DNA from: Rheum nobile
Lineage: Eukaryota > Streptophyta > Magnoliopsida > Caryophyllales > Polygonaceae
Reading direction: 5' to 3'
DNA length: 64,000 nucleotides
NCBI GenBank assembly: GCA_027886185.1
Contig: WOAB01000056.1
Location: 8,680,001 to 8,744,000 of the forward strand
The stretch's first letter is position 1; every line of letters begins with the position of its first letter. Shown piece after piece: positions 10,436 to 22,634 of the stretch. The position numbers and the translations under genes were made by a program. Below the pieces are notes generated by a model, which worked only from the letters and a program-made list of their open reading frames with translations, was not told where the DNA came from and made no database searches.

Positions 10436-11882
10436 TGTAACACCCCCAAAATACGTTTGGAAATATTACCGCCAGTGACCTCAGAATACACACCCGGGGT
10501 CACCCAAGGCTTACTGTTTTTGTAACACATGATATAATACTGCAAACTTTAGTAAATAATAGGAGCGTTAACCAAATAATGTTTATACCGATGTTGTAAG
10601 TTATAATGATTACTAAACCAAATACATAAAATGTACATTACAACGGAAGTCTTTGAAATAAATAAAACGCCACAAAGGGGTTTTGAACCGTGCGATCTCA
10701 CGCCAGGATCTTCAACCTTAGGGAAAACACTTAAAAAGTCAACTGCCTTCAACGTCGGAATCTGGCCTTCACAGCTGAGGAAATTTACCTGATGTACCGT
10801 ATGAGACAGATGACACCAGCCAACCTTGCAAAGGAAAAATAACGGTTGGTTAGTCTAATGAAAGACTATGCAAGGGTACAAATAAAAAGGTTCTAAGTAG
10901 TCGTATCGAGTTACAACTATCGTTTCTCGAATAATAACCGATACACGATGTGAACTCCAATACTTCTACAAAAACACAAGAAAAGGAATGATTGAAGAGA
11001 AGACTCCAAAGGAATTGAGTCTTATGGGAAACGTATGACAATTGTTTGGGAACGTTAAGTTTTCACACAAGCTTAAAACACAACCTTGATTATTTGGGTC
11101 CATGACCAACCTCACCGCGCAATGCGAATCCAGATTGGAAAGAAGACTTACTCTAACAAGAGTTCAGGCGGTTTCCACGTTGTACTCCTCGCCCGAGGTA
11201 TATTAATTATGTGCGTAAAAGCACTTATCTTGTTGCGCCCAGCCTGGGTCGTGGGTCTCTGCCCGGCCGCAGTCACGGTGGATGGAGCCGCGGTCGTGGA
11301 ACTCCATCCCGACGCGAGCTTAATCGAGCTTTTGAAGCCATACCGACGACGACGACTTCGTATCTTTGCTTTTGAACCAAGGCGCACCACCACCACTCCA
11401 AGGATTTCCCACGACGACGACGACTCCGGCGAACACCACAAACTTATCGAGAGGAAGAGATGGAACTTTGAGGATGGTGGAGAAGCTCGGCTACAACCTC
11501 CTATTTATAGGCTCAGAAGGAGAAGTTCACAGCAAAGACCGAGCAACCCAATCGATCCAGCTCCCCGCCGTTCGGACGCATGGAGGAAAGCCAATCGCCG
11601 GCGTTCTGGAAACAGAGGAAGATGACGATCCGAGTTTTCCACGATCGCGGTTTCAGAACCGCGGTCGCGGAACTGCCGCGCTCGTGTTCTTGGACCTTGC
11701 TTGCGGGTCTTGATCGCGGTCTTTGCTAAATTCTATTTTTAGCACTCCTTAAATACTTTAAGACCCATATATCTCTATTAAACGTATATCAACGCGTTCA
11801 AATAGTTCTTACAGAGTTTACAGAATAAGCCTAACACGTCTTGCTTACAAAACAAAAGTTGTGACTTTTAGGGGTTATTACA
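10436..11882 (-). mobile_element. Solo LTR, Gypsy type
   Basis: A 1447-bp unit starting TGTAACACCCCC and ending GGGGTTATTACA, with perfect 5-bp target duplication TTATT at 10431-10435 and 11883-11887. No internal domain, primer site or second LTR adjoins it, so it is a solo LTR left by LTR-LTR recombination. I read it on the minus strand: its end GGGGGTGTTACA is then like the LTR end of the Gypsy element at 14882-22629, and a TATA box (CTATAAATAG, 11501-11510) points that way. The small GC-rich frames at 11086-11713 lie in the LTR and are not convincing genes. Confidence 0.85.
11501..11510 (-). promoter_or_regulatory. TATA box in the solo LTR
   Basis: CTATAAATAG on the minus strand, a near-ideal plant TATA box and the best orientation clue for this LTR. 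Confidence 0.55.
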
Positions 11883-11887
11883 TTATT

Positions 11888-12354
11888 ATTATTATTATTT
11901 ATAAAATGAAAACCTAGCTAAAATATTTTAAACTTAACGAGACTATTGATTCATGTCTAACAATATTATCAAGCTTCTATAAAAAAGTTATTATCTAACT
12001 TTATTTCTAGTTTAACATAGCTTAATGTAAAGCATATATAGATCACCTTCCTTTGTATTTTAGTGTTGGTTAAACTTTTCTTATATTAAACAAAATATTG
12101 ATATATATTTTGCTTGCATATGGTAAGTCATATTTGGTAAATATGAATATATATTAGCATATGAAAAAGAAAATATAAATTAAAAAAGCGTAAAAATTTG
12201 AAATAACATTTAAATTTGTCTATGTGACATACTTTATAAGATGACACATAGAAGAGAAAACTATAACTTTAGTATATGTATATAGATTATTTATCTTTCA
12301 CAATTGTAACCCATCAATTGTATTGATCTAGCTTCAGAATATTTTTTTATAATA
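11888..12354. other. AT-rich DNA without visible genes
   Basis: Low-complexity AT-rich sequence between the solo LTR and the hAT MITE, with an ATT microsatellite at its left edge (about 11883-11901). No gene or element was recognised. Confidence 0.6.
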
Positions 12355-12362
12355 CTCAAACC

Positions 12363-13058
12363 TAGAGATGTTCACGGTTCTAGAACCGTCGATTCAAGTT
12401 CTAGAACTGCCGGTTCTGGTTCCAAAAAATCATGAACCGAAACCGAAACCGACCAAGTCCGGTTCCATCCGGTTTTGTCGGTTCCGGTTTCGGTTGCGGT
12501 TCCGGATCCGGTTCCGACCGGTTTTGAGCCGGTTTCGGTTTCGGTTCCGAACCAGATAAAAATTAATATTTTTTTATAAAAAATATCCAAAAAAGTTGAA
12601 TATAAAAAAATAAGAAAATATTAACATTAATCATTTAATCTTTAAAAAATATATTCTTAAACCAAAAAATATAATAAGCATTTGTCTTTATAAAAACTTA
12701 TAAGGGAAAAAATTGGAAAAATAAAGGGTTTGAACATAATTAAATTACTTACGTGTTCTCTCCGGGTTAGAGAAATCAAAACCCACGTAGTCCTCTTACC
12801 TTTATTATGGAAATTCACTTAGCTGATAGGTTTGAAATTGGCGGTTCTGAAACGGTTTGGAACCGTCGGTTATGAACCGCTTCAAACCGCCGGTTCCACG
12901 GTTTTATGAAATCATGAATCGAAACCGAAACCGGCCTCGAACGGTTTTAATCGATTCCGGTTTCGGTTTCGGTTCGATTACGGTTACGATTTCAGACGAT
13001 TTTGGGCGGTTTCAGAACCGCCGGTTGAACGGTTCAAAGGAACCGCTGAACACCTCTA
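12363..13058. mobile_element. hAT-type MITE, 696 bp
   Basis: Terminal inverted repeats read TAGAGATGTTCACGGTTC on the left and TAGAGGTGTTCAGCGGTTCC from the right end. A perfect 8-bp target duplication CTCAAACC lies at 12355-12362 and 13059-13066, which is diagnostic of hAT elements. Both subterminal regions (12370-12550 and 12838-13040) are packed with GGTTCCGGTTTCGGTT-type words in both orientations. The middle is AT-rich and non-coding. It is non-autonomous and would rely on a transposase elsewhere. The short frames at 12368-12590 and 12857-13111 are produced by the repeats. Confidence 0.93.
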
Positions 13059-13066
13059 CTCAAACC

Positions 13067-13980
13067 CCCATACTTGGAAGGTTTACAAATATTCTTCCAA
13101 GCAATAGTTAGTCTTTACTTGTTCCAAAAGAGATTTATGTTAAACTTGTTTATTTTATTATGAATATGTAACGGTAAAGATTGGATAAGAATGAACATTT
13201 ATATTACAAGTCGGGACAAATTTATGTGGAGTCCAATGGAGTTGTAGCATCTACTGGGATTTTCAAAAATTAATTTTAAATTTTTTCAAACACTTTTCTT
13301 AACAAATTTCTCTCAAAATTTCAAAAGAAAGTATGTAATTTTCAAATTAATCTTAATAACAATTTTTATATAGAATTTATTACTCATAATCCTCGGAAAA
13401 AAACAACTTTATCCAAATTAATGCATAAATGTTTCAATAAAAAATACAATTTATATCTATCCTTATTTGTGTTAAAATTTTCAAAATTTAAGGTTTATGA
13501 ATTTGAAAATTTTGAAATCAATTTTTTATTCAAATTTGTTAAAATTACGCAATGAAAGTAGAATATAATAATGAAATTTGTTTAAATTGTGCAATTTTTT
13601 GATCAATTTTGAGTAATATTTTATTTGGAGTTCGATTATAGGGTTTGTTGTTTGAAATTTGGGTTGTTTGTGTAAATTACACGATATATTTAAATAAACG
13701 ATAGACTTTAAAATTAGGATTTTGTGTAAGATAGACGGTAAACTTTTACTCCTTATAATGTTACTATGTTAGTCCTACCGATGTGGTGGGAATGATGAAT
13801 ATATAGTTTTTTTCGATATGAGGTAAACACTAGGACTCCTCCAATTAGAAAGATTATCATAAAGTATCACATTAAATGATTTTTATAAACTGTTTACAAA
13901 AATTATCATAACAAGAATTCAATCTTAAGAACTCATAAACATATCTTATCAAGGTGCGAAAGATGTTAGAGAAAAACTCG
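13067..13980. other. AT-rich DNA without visible genes
   Basis: AT-rich sequence with scattered AAATTTTC and TCAAAATTT words and no frame of note. No element ends were recognised. Confidence 0.6.
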
Positions 13981-14199
13981 TTGAATAATAGGGCTGGAAA
14001 TTATCCGCGGGTGACCGATCCACCCGAATAACCGACCCGAATTATATGGACGAAAACCCGAAAATTGTGGGTGATGGATGGGTCGGGTGATGGGTGAAAC
14101 GGGTGGTGGATCGGATCCGGGTGAGAGCCCAAATTATTTCACCCGACCCATTAACCCGTATTTCACCCATCACCCACCCGCTAAAATATATAACCCTAG

Positions 14200-14881
14200 T
14201 ATATAAACATTTTGTTATTCTAAATTTCTAACCCTATTTTTTACTGTGCAGTCTACGCCAGCGCCGCTCTCAGCTCTCGCCTCTCTCGAGTCTCTGCTCT
14301 CAGAGACTCGGTCTGAGCCTCTCGGCCTCATCTCTCTCGTCTCTCACTCCGGTCCGGCGCCGTTGAATTCTCCTCCGGTCCTCCCTCCACCAGGTGTGCT
14401 TCTCTCAGTTCTGTTAAACCCTTTCCTAAATGCAGTAGTAGTTCTGTTAAACCGTATTCCATGTTTCTTTCTCTCTTTCAATCATTCCTGGCCTGGTATA
14501 TGTCGGCGACTCGTCATCGGTCTCCTTACATTATCCCCAAAGCCTCACTGAGACACATGAATCCTAGTCGACCAGTGACTACCGCTATTTTGCTACTCCA
14601 CAACTTCACCAACACTACTTCTCCTTGTAATTGTAGTCTTGAATTAGATCTACAAAGAAGATATTAATTTATGTTACCTGTTAGTTCAATTTTGGATCTA
14701 AAATAATATATGCGGATATTCCTTGTGCAATTGTGTGATACGACATACTGCATTACTACTACTTAGAACATAAATAGGTGCAGAGGGTTCTCATTCCCCT
14801 TCAGGCTTCAGCTGCTGCCAGACCAAAAGCAGAAGAAACAAAGGATGATGAAGTTCATGCATGACATGAATAATTCATCCA
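14200..14881 (+). other. Exon-like remnant inside the hAT-like element
   Basis: Following a TATATAAAC box near 14200, a CT-rich, GC-rich stretch (14250-14395) resembles a plant 5' leader exon and ends at a good splice donor (CCACCAG/GTGTGC). The frames at 14246-14551 and 14461-14667 have no recognisable domain. It could be the first exon of a lost transposase gene or a captured gene leader. Confidence 0.35.
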
Positions 14882-17800
14882 TGAAATACCGCAAATAAGA
14901 TAAGGTAATGGCAAAAGGGTAAATTAATTATGGGTTTTGCTTAAAAGGGGAGAAATGGAATTTGGGATTAAAATTCCTAAACTTTCGGTCCCTCTCTCTC
15001 GTTGCTCTCTCCCTCTCGTGAATCCCTTCCCCTGCGAGCAGCTCAGCCAAGTTCTCCTTCCCGACTTCCTCCCCTGTGCACAGCCGAAGCCAGCTTCTTC
15101 TCCGACGAGTCGAACCGGACGACGCGTTGCTCCTCCTCCCTTGCTGCCGTCGTGCTGGTTCGTTGTTGCTGATGTCGCCGTGTTGCTGTTGTTGTTGAGC
15201 TGCTGCTTCTGGTTCAAGCCAAGGCACGCTGCTGCGGTCCGAGTGCTTCCGCTGGTGGTCGTCTCCGTCGTGGTGGTCGTCAGCTGCAGTCCGTCTCCGG
15301 CGTAAGAGGTAAGGTGGTGCTTTGATTTGGGGTTTGCTTGGGGTTCATTTGGATGAAGCTTTGCTGAATTTTTTAGGGTTTATGTTCGAATTGATGATGT
15401 ATGGAGGTCCGAATTGATGTTGAATTGTTCTTCATGGGCAGTTGAAGAAGAATTTCGTGTGGAGCTTGGGTTGATTTGTGTGTGTGTAGTGCTGAATTTT
15501 AGAAGGTATGATATAGGGTTTGATTTGGGGGTTTAATTTGCTGGATTCATTTGAATTGCGCAGGCATAAATTGACTGAGATTGGGTGTGATTGACCTAAT
15601 TAATTAAGGGTTTGATTTTAGGGTTTTGAATTGGGGTTTTATTTGGTTGTGGATTGGATGAGTAATTAACGCCAGGGTTTTGCTCGAATTGATTTCGCAG
15701 GTTCGTTCGAGTGGTTTGGAGACCTCTGGGGTCGTTGCGGTTCGACTTGAGGCAAGAGGATCCTTGCTAACTTATATTTTTTTATAAACTGATTATGTTT
15801 AATTTTACCGTTGCTTGAGCTATTATTTTAATTGGTTTGTTTGACTATATAATGGCTTGGATGAGATGTGTGATGATGTGAGATGATGTGTGTGTGATGA
15901 TATGTGATGATGTGTGTGTGATGATGTGTGATAATGTGAGATGATGTGTGTGTGATGATATGTGATGATGTGTGATGATGTGTGTGTGATGATATGTGTT
16001 AATGTATGATGGTGTGTGATAAGGTGTGGTTATGTGATTTTGATTGTCGTTGTGTTGTCGATTGGTTGGTTTGGTGATGGATATTTGGTTTGGATGTTGT
16101 GAATTGTCTCACCTTGGTGATGTGGGGGTGGAGACGGGGATGTTGTGAATTGTCTCACCTTGGTGATGTGGGGGTGGAGACGGGGATGTTGTGAATTGTC
16201 TCACCTTGGTGATGTGGGGGTGGAGACGGGGATGTTGTGAATTGTCTCACCTTGGTGATGTGGGGGTGGAGACGGGGATGTTGTGAATTGTCTCACCTTG
16301 GTGATGTGGGGGTGGAGACGGGGATGTTGTGAATTGTCTCACCTTGGTGATGTGGGGGTGGAGACGGAGATGTTGTGAAGTGATAATTGTGTGAAAGGGT
16401 TACTTGCGTACCTGATTAAGTGGTTGTTTAAAGTGATATATATGTATATTTTAATTGTTTGTGATTGGTTGAATATGAGTTGAGTTATCTTTCTTGGTTG
16501 CTTTGGTCGGATATGGTGATGACTAGTATATATTGATTATTGTTTGTATTGATTGAATGTTATGATGATGAAATGGGTATGTGCGTGTGATATGAATTGT
16601 CTTGTAGCGTATCTGATTAAATGTTGACGTGGTAGTCAAATATGACTAAATGTGATTAGTGTCTGTTGACACGTGTGTGTGTGTTGGATCGTGTGTGTGT
16701 GTTGGATCGTGTGTGTGTGTTGGCTTGAATGTGTATGTGTGTGTGTTGGATCGTGTGTGTGTGTTGGATTGAGTGTGTGTGAGTGTGTGTATATTGGTTG
16801 TGTGTTGAATAGTGGTTGTGATTGTGAGTTTCGTGTGTTATAGTTGTTGGTTGTAACTGGTCAAGGTGGTAATCCTGTTGGTATGGTTGTTGTTGGTAAC
16901 TGGGGGATTATGAAGGTTGGTTGCGTTGTTTGACTGTATAGATTGGTTTCCCATCTTGAGGGTGTGTGCCAATGCAAGTTGAGTTTGAGGTATGAGTTGC
17001 AGTCGAGGTTGACGAACCGGCGGCACCAGAAGGGTGGCTGACCTGGACCGTTATTTAGGTTATGATTGTGTTATGTGATAATTATCTCGTTGATGCTTAT
17101 GTGTTTGTGGATGTGCAGGTTAATTGAATATGTTGTGTAGTGCAGTAGTGAGTTCAGTCTTATTGGTTAGCTTTGGTTATAAGTCGGTAATAAGAGATTG
17201 TGTATGTGCATGGAGTTGGATTGGAGGTATTAGTATTGAAGAGGAAGTTGGATTGGACCGTTCTATTCGTTTATGCTTGTGATGAGTTTGAGGTTGGATA
17301 GAAAGAGGTTAGTATCGTGTAGAGTTGAATAAGGATGAGTAATGGTTGATTTATGTGATAGCGTGTGTTATGTTGTGTTTTGACGTGTGATTGGATAGTT
17401 GGTTTAGGTGTTGAGAGTCTCGCCGGTGATGGGTTGGAATGAATTGTGTTGGAGTTATTGCGTTTAAGAGTTGAGCTCTTTTGGTTGTTGGTCGGATAAT
17501 GTGTTGGTATATATATATCTTTTTGGTTGAATTGATTGATATTATATTGATTGTTATTGTTTGAACTGTTTGGGCTCGGCTAGTCTTGCCGTAGTCTTTC
17601 AAAAGACTGACCAACCTCGGTTTACGTGCCGTGGTTGGTTGGGGTATCAGGTCCCCCAGTCAATCAGGCTTTGCAGATTTAGCGCCAGCAAGGAGGATCC
17701 TGATCACCGTCGGTTTTGGAGTCGAGAACTCTACTTTTGGTTTGAGACTTTGACTTGATTGTATGTATCGTTTTGGTTTTGGACCTTGAAGTGGTCGAAC

Positions 17801-18038
17801 TTGTTGTATTGGCTTTTGGCTTTTGGTCTTTGGTTGTTGGTTTCTGGTTTGTAAATTATAGTACTTTCTGTATGTTAAGTTGATTATGGTTTCAACTTTG
17901 GACAGGTTTTACAGGTTTTTCCGCTGTGCCGCTTTTGGTATATATTATGTATGGGATATGTTTGCAAATTTTTATTTCACCCGCCTTATAGTCCTTCGGG
18001 ACTATGGCACTGTAGCACCTCTGGCCCGGGGTGTTACA
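14882..18038 (+). repeat. 5' LTR of the long-LTR Gypsy element
   Basis: 3157 bp. It has a leader-like GC-rich block (14960-15310) with a possible splice donor (AAGAG/GTAAGG), a TGATGTGTG microsatellite (15862-16010), a 47-bp minisatellite (16093-16374) and a TGTGTGTTGGATCG microsatellite (16670-16790). Frames inside it, such as 14937-15305 (122 residues, no recognised domain), recur in the other LTR. Confidence 0.93.
16093..16374 (+). repeat. 47-bp minisatellite, 6 copies, in the 5' LTR
   Basis: Six near-perfect copies of a 47-base unit that opens GATGTTGTGAATTGTCTCAC and closes GGTGGAGACGGGG. The 3' LTR has five copies at 20725-20959, so one unit was gained or lost after insertion or during reverse transcription. 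Confidence 0.93.
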
Positions 18039-18043
18039 GAATT

Positions 18044-18055
18044 TGGTATCAGAGC
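18044..18055 (+). other. Primer binding site, initiator tRNA-Met
   Basis: TGGTATCAGAGC, five bases after the 5' LTR end. This fixes the element's orientation as plus. Confidence 0.9.
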
Positions 18056-19493
18056 TCTTTTCAAAAAAAATGTGTTCTTTCCGAGTTTTCAACTTGAGAA
18101 ATTTTTATACGTTGTTGTTGTGAACGATCGGGTGATCAGGAATCCTTGCTGTCAACTGTAGTGAGTTGTGTTGGTAAGTAAGTATTGGTTGTTTGTGATG
18201 TTTATGCTAATGTTTATATGTTGAGTATTGATGATTAATTTCATATGCGATGGTTAATGTTGTTAAGTAAATTTAAATGGTGCGTTCCTTGGTAAGTGGG
18301 ACGTGCTAGAGATTGAAGAGGTATGAGTATGGTAGAGGATGAGGCCGTTGGGCTTATCGTCAAGAGGTTGAGTCTGGTAACTGATGATAGGGTATGAAGA
18401 AGTTGTATGCTGCTATAGTTGTCAAGAATGAGAAGGCAGTTAGAGCGCTTTCAGATATGGTTGTGTTCCGATATGGAATCTCGATGGTGAGACTCAGCTG
18501 TGCAACCATTGAGCAGTATGTTGATGAGTGTTTGATTATGGAAACTGCTATAGATGTTTCTGATCAGATTATTGATGCTTGAGGTAGTAAGGAACAGAGA
18601 ACTCAGTTGCATCTGAAAAAGTAGGATTTTTCGACAATGGGTTCGGCTGAGTTGAGGAACAGAATGTGCGTATGACTGCAGGAAGACGATAGTTATTGTA
18701 ACAACAGATAAGGGTTTAGTGCACGTGTTTGAGGGTTATGATCCTAATTACTCTGACAAAATTGTTGTGCGGCGATAGTTGTAAAATTGTTAAGGAAAGG
18801 TTATGTCGGTTATCTGTGTATGACTGAGAATTTTGAATGGGACAGGTTATGTCAGGAAAGAGTTTCGAAGAACTTAGGAAGTGTTGATTAATGTGTCAGT
18901 GTTGGTTATACCGCAGGGAACAGAAATGTTGTTATCTAAAGTGATATGTCTGAGCAGGGTCTGGGTTGCGTTTTGATGCAGAATGGAAAGGTCATTGCGT
19001 ATGCTTTTCGTCAGTTCAAATTGTATAAGAGAGAGTTGAACATGAGATACAGATGGTTGCCATAAGTGATTGAGGATTATGGAAAAGATAGTGTGTATCA
19101 ATCAGAAAGGGGTACCGTGGTTGCTGATGCTTTGTGTAGGAAGTCGACTCTCGAGCATGTGGTTGCTTGTCAGACAGTTCAGTCGGGATTGCAACAAGAG
19201 TTGGTGAATGGTGAAAGTGAAATTGATTTGGGAAAGAGAGAACACAGCTGAATGCGATGGAAGTTAAGTAAGATATGCATTGATATTGCTCAGGAAAGGG
19301 TGTTCGGATTTTTGTTCAGGAAGATGGAGTATTGTGATTTCAGATCGGTTATGTGTGTTGGCAGATAAAGAGATCAGAGAGTTGATTCTCAAGGAAGATC
19401 ATTCTTCGACAAGTCCTGTATATATTAGAGTCGGTTATGCGACGCAGTTATCCGAGCTTGTTTGACTCTAGTTTCGAGGACGAAACTATTATA
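18056..19493 (+). pseudogene. Gypsy pol relic
   Basis: From 18940 the reading SDMSEQGLGCVLMQNGKVIAY matches the Gypsy RNase H start, with the catalytic Asp context CDAS altered to SDMS. At 19066-19250 GTVVADALCRKS matches the conserved VVADALSRKS that follows RNase H. Near 19470 SFEDETII matches the acidic chromovirus pol tail. Gag, protease, most of reverse transcriptase and integrase are absent, and the pieces are in different frames. The frame at 18394-18582 has no recognisable domain. Confidence 0.75.
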
Positions 19494-19505
19494 AGGGGGG
19501 GAGAA
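19494..19505 (+). other. Polypurine tract
   Basis: AAGGGGGGGAGAA immediately before the 3' LTR start (TG at 19506), the plus-strand primer position of an LTR retrotransposon. Confidence 0.85.
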
Positions 19506-22500
19506 TGAAATACCCCAAATAAGATAAGGTAATGGCAAAAGGGTAAATTAATTATGGGTTTTGCTTAAAAGGGGAGAAATGGAATTTGGGATTAAAATTC
19601 CTAAACTTTCGGTCCCTCTCTCTCGTTGCTCTCTCCCTCTCGTGAATCCCTTCCCCTGCGAGCAGCTCAGCCAAGTTCTCCTTCCCGACTTCCTCCCCTG
19701 TGCCCAGCCAAAGCCAGCTTCTTCTCCGACGAGCCGAACCGGACGACGCGTTGCTCCTCCTCCCTTGCTGCTGTCGTGCTGGTTCGTTGTTGCTGATGCC
19801 GCCGTGTTGCTGTTGTTGTTGAGCTGCTGCTTCTGGTTCGAGCCAAGGCTCGCTGCTGCGGTCCGAGTGCTTCCGCTGGTGGTCGTCTCCGTCGTGGTGG
19901 TCGTCAGCTGCAGTCCGTCTCCGACGTAAGAGGTAAGGTGGTGCTTTGATTTGGGGTTTGCTTGGGGTTCATTTGGATGAAGCTTTGTTGAATTTTTTAG
20001 GGTTTATGTTCGAATTGATGATGTATGGAGGTCCGAATTGATGTTGAATTGTTCTTCATGGGCAGTTGAAGAAGAATTTCGTGTGGAGCTTGGGTTGATT
20101 TGTGTGTGTGTAGTGCTGAATTTTAGAAGGTATGATTTAGGGTTTGATTTGGGGGTTTAATTTGATGGGTTCATTTGAATTGCGCAGGCATAAATTGACT
20201 GAGATTGGGTGTGATTGACCTAATTAATTAAGGGTTTGATTTTAGGGTTTTGAATTGGGGTTTTATTTGGTTGTGGATTGGATGAGTAATTAACGCCAGG
20301 GTTTTGCTCGGATTGATTTCGCAGGTTCGTTCGAGTGGTTTGGAGACCTCTGGGGTCGTTGCGGTTTGACTTGAGGCAAGAGGATCCTTGCTAACTTATA
20401 TTTTTTATAAACTGATTATGTTTAATTTTACCGTTGCTTGAGCTATTATTTTAATTGGTTTGTTTGACTATATAATGGCTTGGATGAGATGTGTGATGAT
20501 GTGAGATGATGTGTGTGTGATGATATGTGATGATGTGTGATGATGTGTGTGTGATGATGTGTGATAATGTGAGATGATGTGTGTGTGATGATATGTGATG
20601 ATGTGTGATGATGTGTGTGTGATGATATGTGTTAATGTATGATGGTGTGTAATAAGGTGTGGTTATGTGATTTTGATTGTCGTTGTGTTGTCGATTGGTT
20701 GGTTTGGTGATGGATAGTTGGTTTGGATGTTGTGAATTTTCTCACCTTGGTGATGTGGGGGTGGAGACGGGGATGTTGTGAATTGTCTCACCTCGGTGAT
20801 GTGGGGGTGGAGACGGGGATGTTGTGAATTGTCTCACCTTGGTGATGTGGGGGTGGAGACAGGGATGTTGTGAATTGTCTCACCTTGGTGATGTGGGGGT
20901 GGAGACGGGGATGTTGTGAATTGTCTCACCTTGGTGATGTGGGGGTGGAGACGGAGATGTTGTGAAGTGGTAATTGTGTGAAAGGGTTACTTGCGTACCT
21001 GATTAAGTGGTTGTTTGAAGTGATATATATGTATATTTTAATTGTTTGTGATTGGTTGAATATGAGTTGAGTTATCTTTCTTGGTTGCTTTGGTCGGATA
21101 TGGTGATGACTAGTATATATTGATTATTGTTTGTATTGATTGAATGTTATGGTGATGAAATGGGTATGTGCGTGTGATATGAATTGTCTTGTAGCGTATC
21201 TGATTAAATGTTGACGTGGTAGTCAAATAAGACTAAATGTGATTAGTGTCTGTTGACACGTGTGTGTGTGTGTTGGATCGTGTGTGTGTGTTGGATCGTG
21301 TGTGTGTGTTGGCTTGAATGTGTATGTGTGTGTGTTGGATCGTGTGTGTGTGTTGGATTGAGTGTGTGTGAGTTTGTGTATATTGGTTGTGTGTTGAATA
21401 GTGGTTGTGATTGTGAGTTTCGTGTGTTATAGTTGTTGGTTGTAACTGGTCAAGGTGGTAATTCTGTTGGTATGGTTGTTGTTGGTAACTGGGGGATTAT
21501 GAATGTTGGTTGCGTTGTTTGACTGTATAGATTGGTTTCCCATATTGAGGGTGTGTGCCAATGCAAGTTGAGTTTGAGGTATGAGTTGTAGTCGAGGTTG
21601 ACGAACCGGCGACACCAGAAGGGTGGCTGGCCTGGACCGTTATTTAGGTTATGATTGTGTTATGTGATAATTATCTCGTTGATGCTTATGTGTTTGTGGA
21701 TGTGCAGGTTAATTGAATCTGTTGTGTAGTGCAGTAGTGAGTTCAGTCTTATTGGTTAGCTTTGGTTGTAAGTCGGTAATAAGAGATTGTATATGTGCAT
21801 GGAGTTGGATTAGAGGTATTAGTATTGAAGAGGAAGTTGGATTGGACCGTTCTATTCGTTTATGCTTGTGATGAGTTTGAGGTTGGATAGAAAGATGTTA
21901 GTATCGTGTAGAGTTGAATAAGGATGAGTAATGGTTGATTTATGTGATAGCGTGTGTTATGTTGTGTTTTGACGTGTGATTGGATAGTTGGTTTAGGTGT
22001 TGAGAGTCTCGCCGGTGATGGGTTGGAATGAATTGTGTTAGAGTTATTGCGTTTAAGAGTTGAGCTCTTTTGGTTGTTGGTCGGATAATGTGTTGGTATA
22101 TATATATATCTTTTTGGTTGAATTGATTGATATTATATTGATTGTTATTGTTTGAACTGTTTGGGCTCGGCTAGTCTTGCCATAGTCTTTCAAAAGATTG
22201 ACCAACCTCGGTTTACGTGTCGTGGTTGGTTGGGGTATCGGGTCCCCCAGTCAATCAGGCTTTGCAGATTTAGCGCCAGCAAGGAGGATCCTGATCACCG
22301 TCGGTTTTGGAGTCGAGAACTCTACTTTTGGTTTGAGACTTTGACTTGATTGTATGTATCGTTTTGGTTTTGGACCTTGAAGTGGTCGAACTTGTTGTAT
22401 TGGCTTTTGGCTTTTGGTCTTTGGTTGTTGGTTTCTAGTTTGTAAATTGTAGTACTTTCTGTATGTTAAGTTGATTATGGTTTCAACTTTGGACAGGTTT

Positions 22501-22629
22501 TATAGGTTTTTCCGATGTGCTGCTTTTGGTATATATTATGTATGGGATATGTTTGCAAATTTTTATTTCACCCGCCTTATAGTCCTTCGGGACTATGGCA
22601 CTGTAGCACCTCTGGCCCGGGGTGTTACA
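19506..22629 (+). repeat. 3' LTR of the long-LTR Gypsy element
   Basis: 3124 bp, paired with 14882-18038 and followed by target duplication ATCCA. It carries five minisatellite units (20725-20959) and a slightly different TGATG microsatellite. Confidence 0.93.
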
Positions 22630-22634
22630 ATCCA

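Larger units (their letters stand above)
14882..22629 (+). mobile_element. Long-LTR Gypsy-derived element (LARD-like), non-autonomous
   Basis: LTRs of 3157 bp (14882-18038) and 3124 bp (19506-22629) start TGAAATACC and end GGGGTGTTACA. Perfect target duplication ATCCA lies at 14877-14881 and 22630-22634. A tRNA-Met primer site is at 18044-18055 and a polypurine tract just before 19506. The interior is only 1467 bp and keeps just relics of Gypsy RNase H and the pol C-terminus. The LTRs differ at about 2 percent over a 370-base sample, so the insertion is fairly recent. Long LTRs and the pol tail suggest derivation from a Tekay/Del-like chromovirus, which is inference. Mobility must have come from a relative's proteins. 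Confidence 0.93.

Noticed and set aside
11086..11713. Frames of 179 and 115 residues
   Set aside because: They lie inside the solo LTR, overlap each other and have an Arg-rich composition from GC-rich DNA.
12368..13111. Arg/Phe-rich and Thr/Glu-rich frames
   Set aside because: Produced by the GGTTCC/CGGTTT repeats of the MITE.
14246..14667. Small protein genes at 14246-14551 and 14461-14667
   Set aside because: Compositionally biased (Ser/Leu/Pro), overlapping frames inside the hAT-like element, with no domain. More like a leader exon.
16085..16380. CRISPR-like array
   Set aside because: Contiguous 47-bp units without unique spacers, in a plant LTR. It is a minisatellite.
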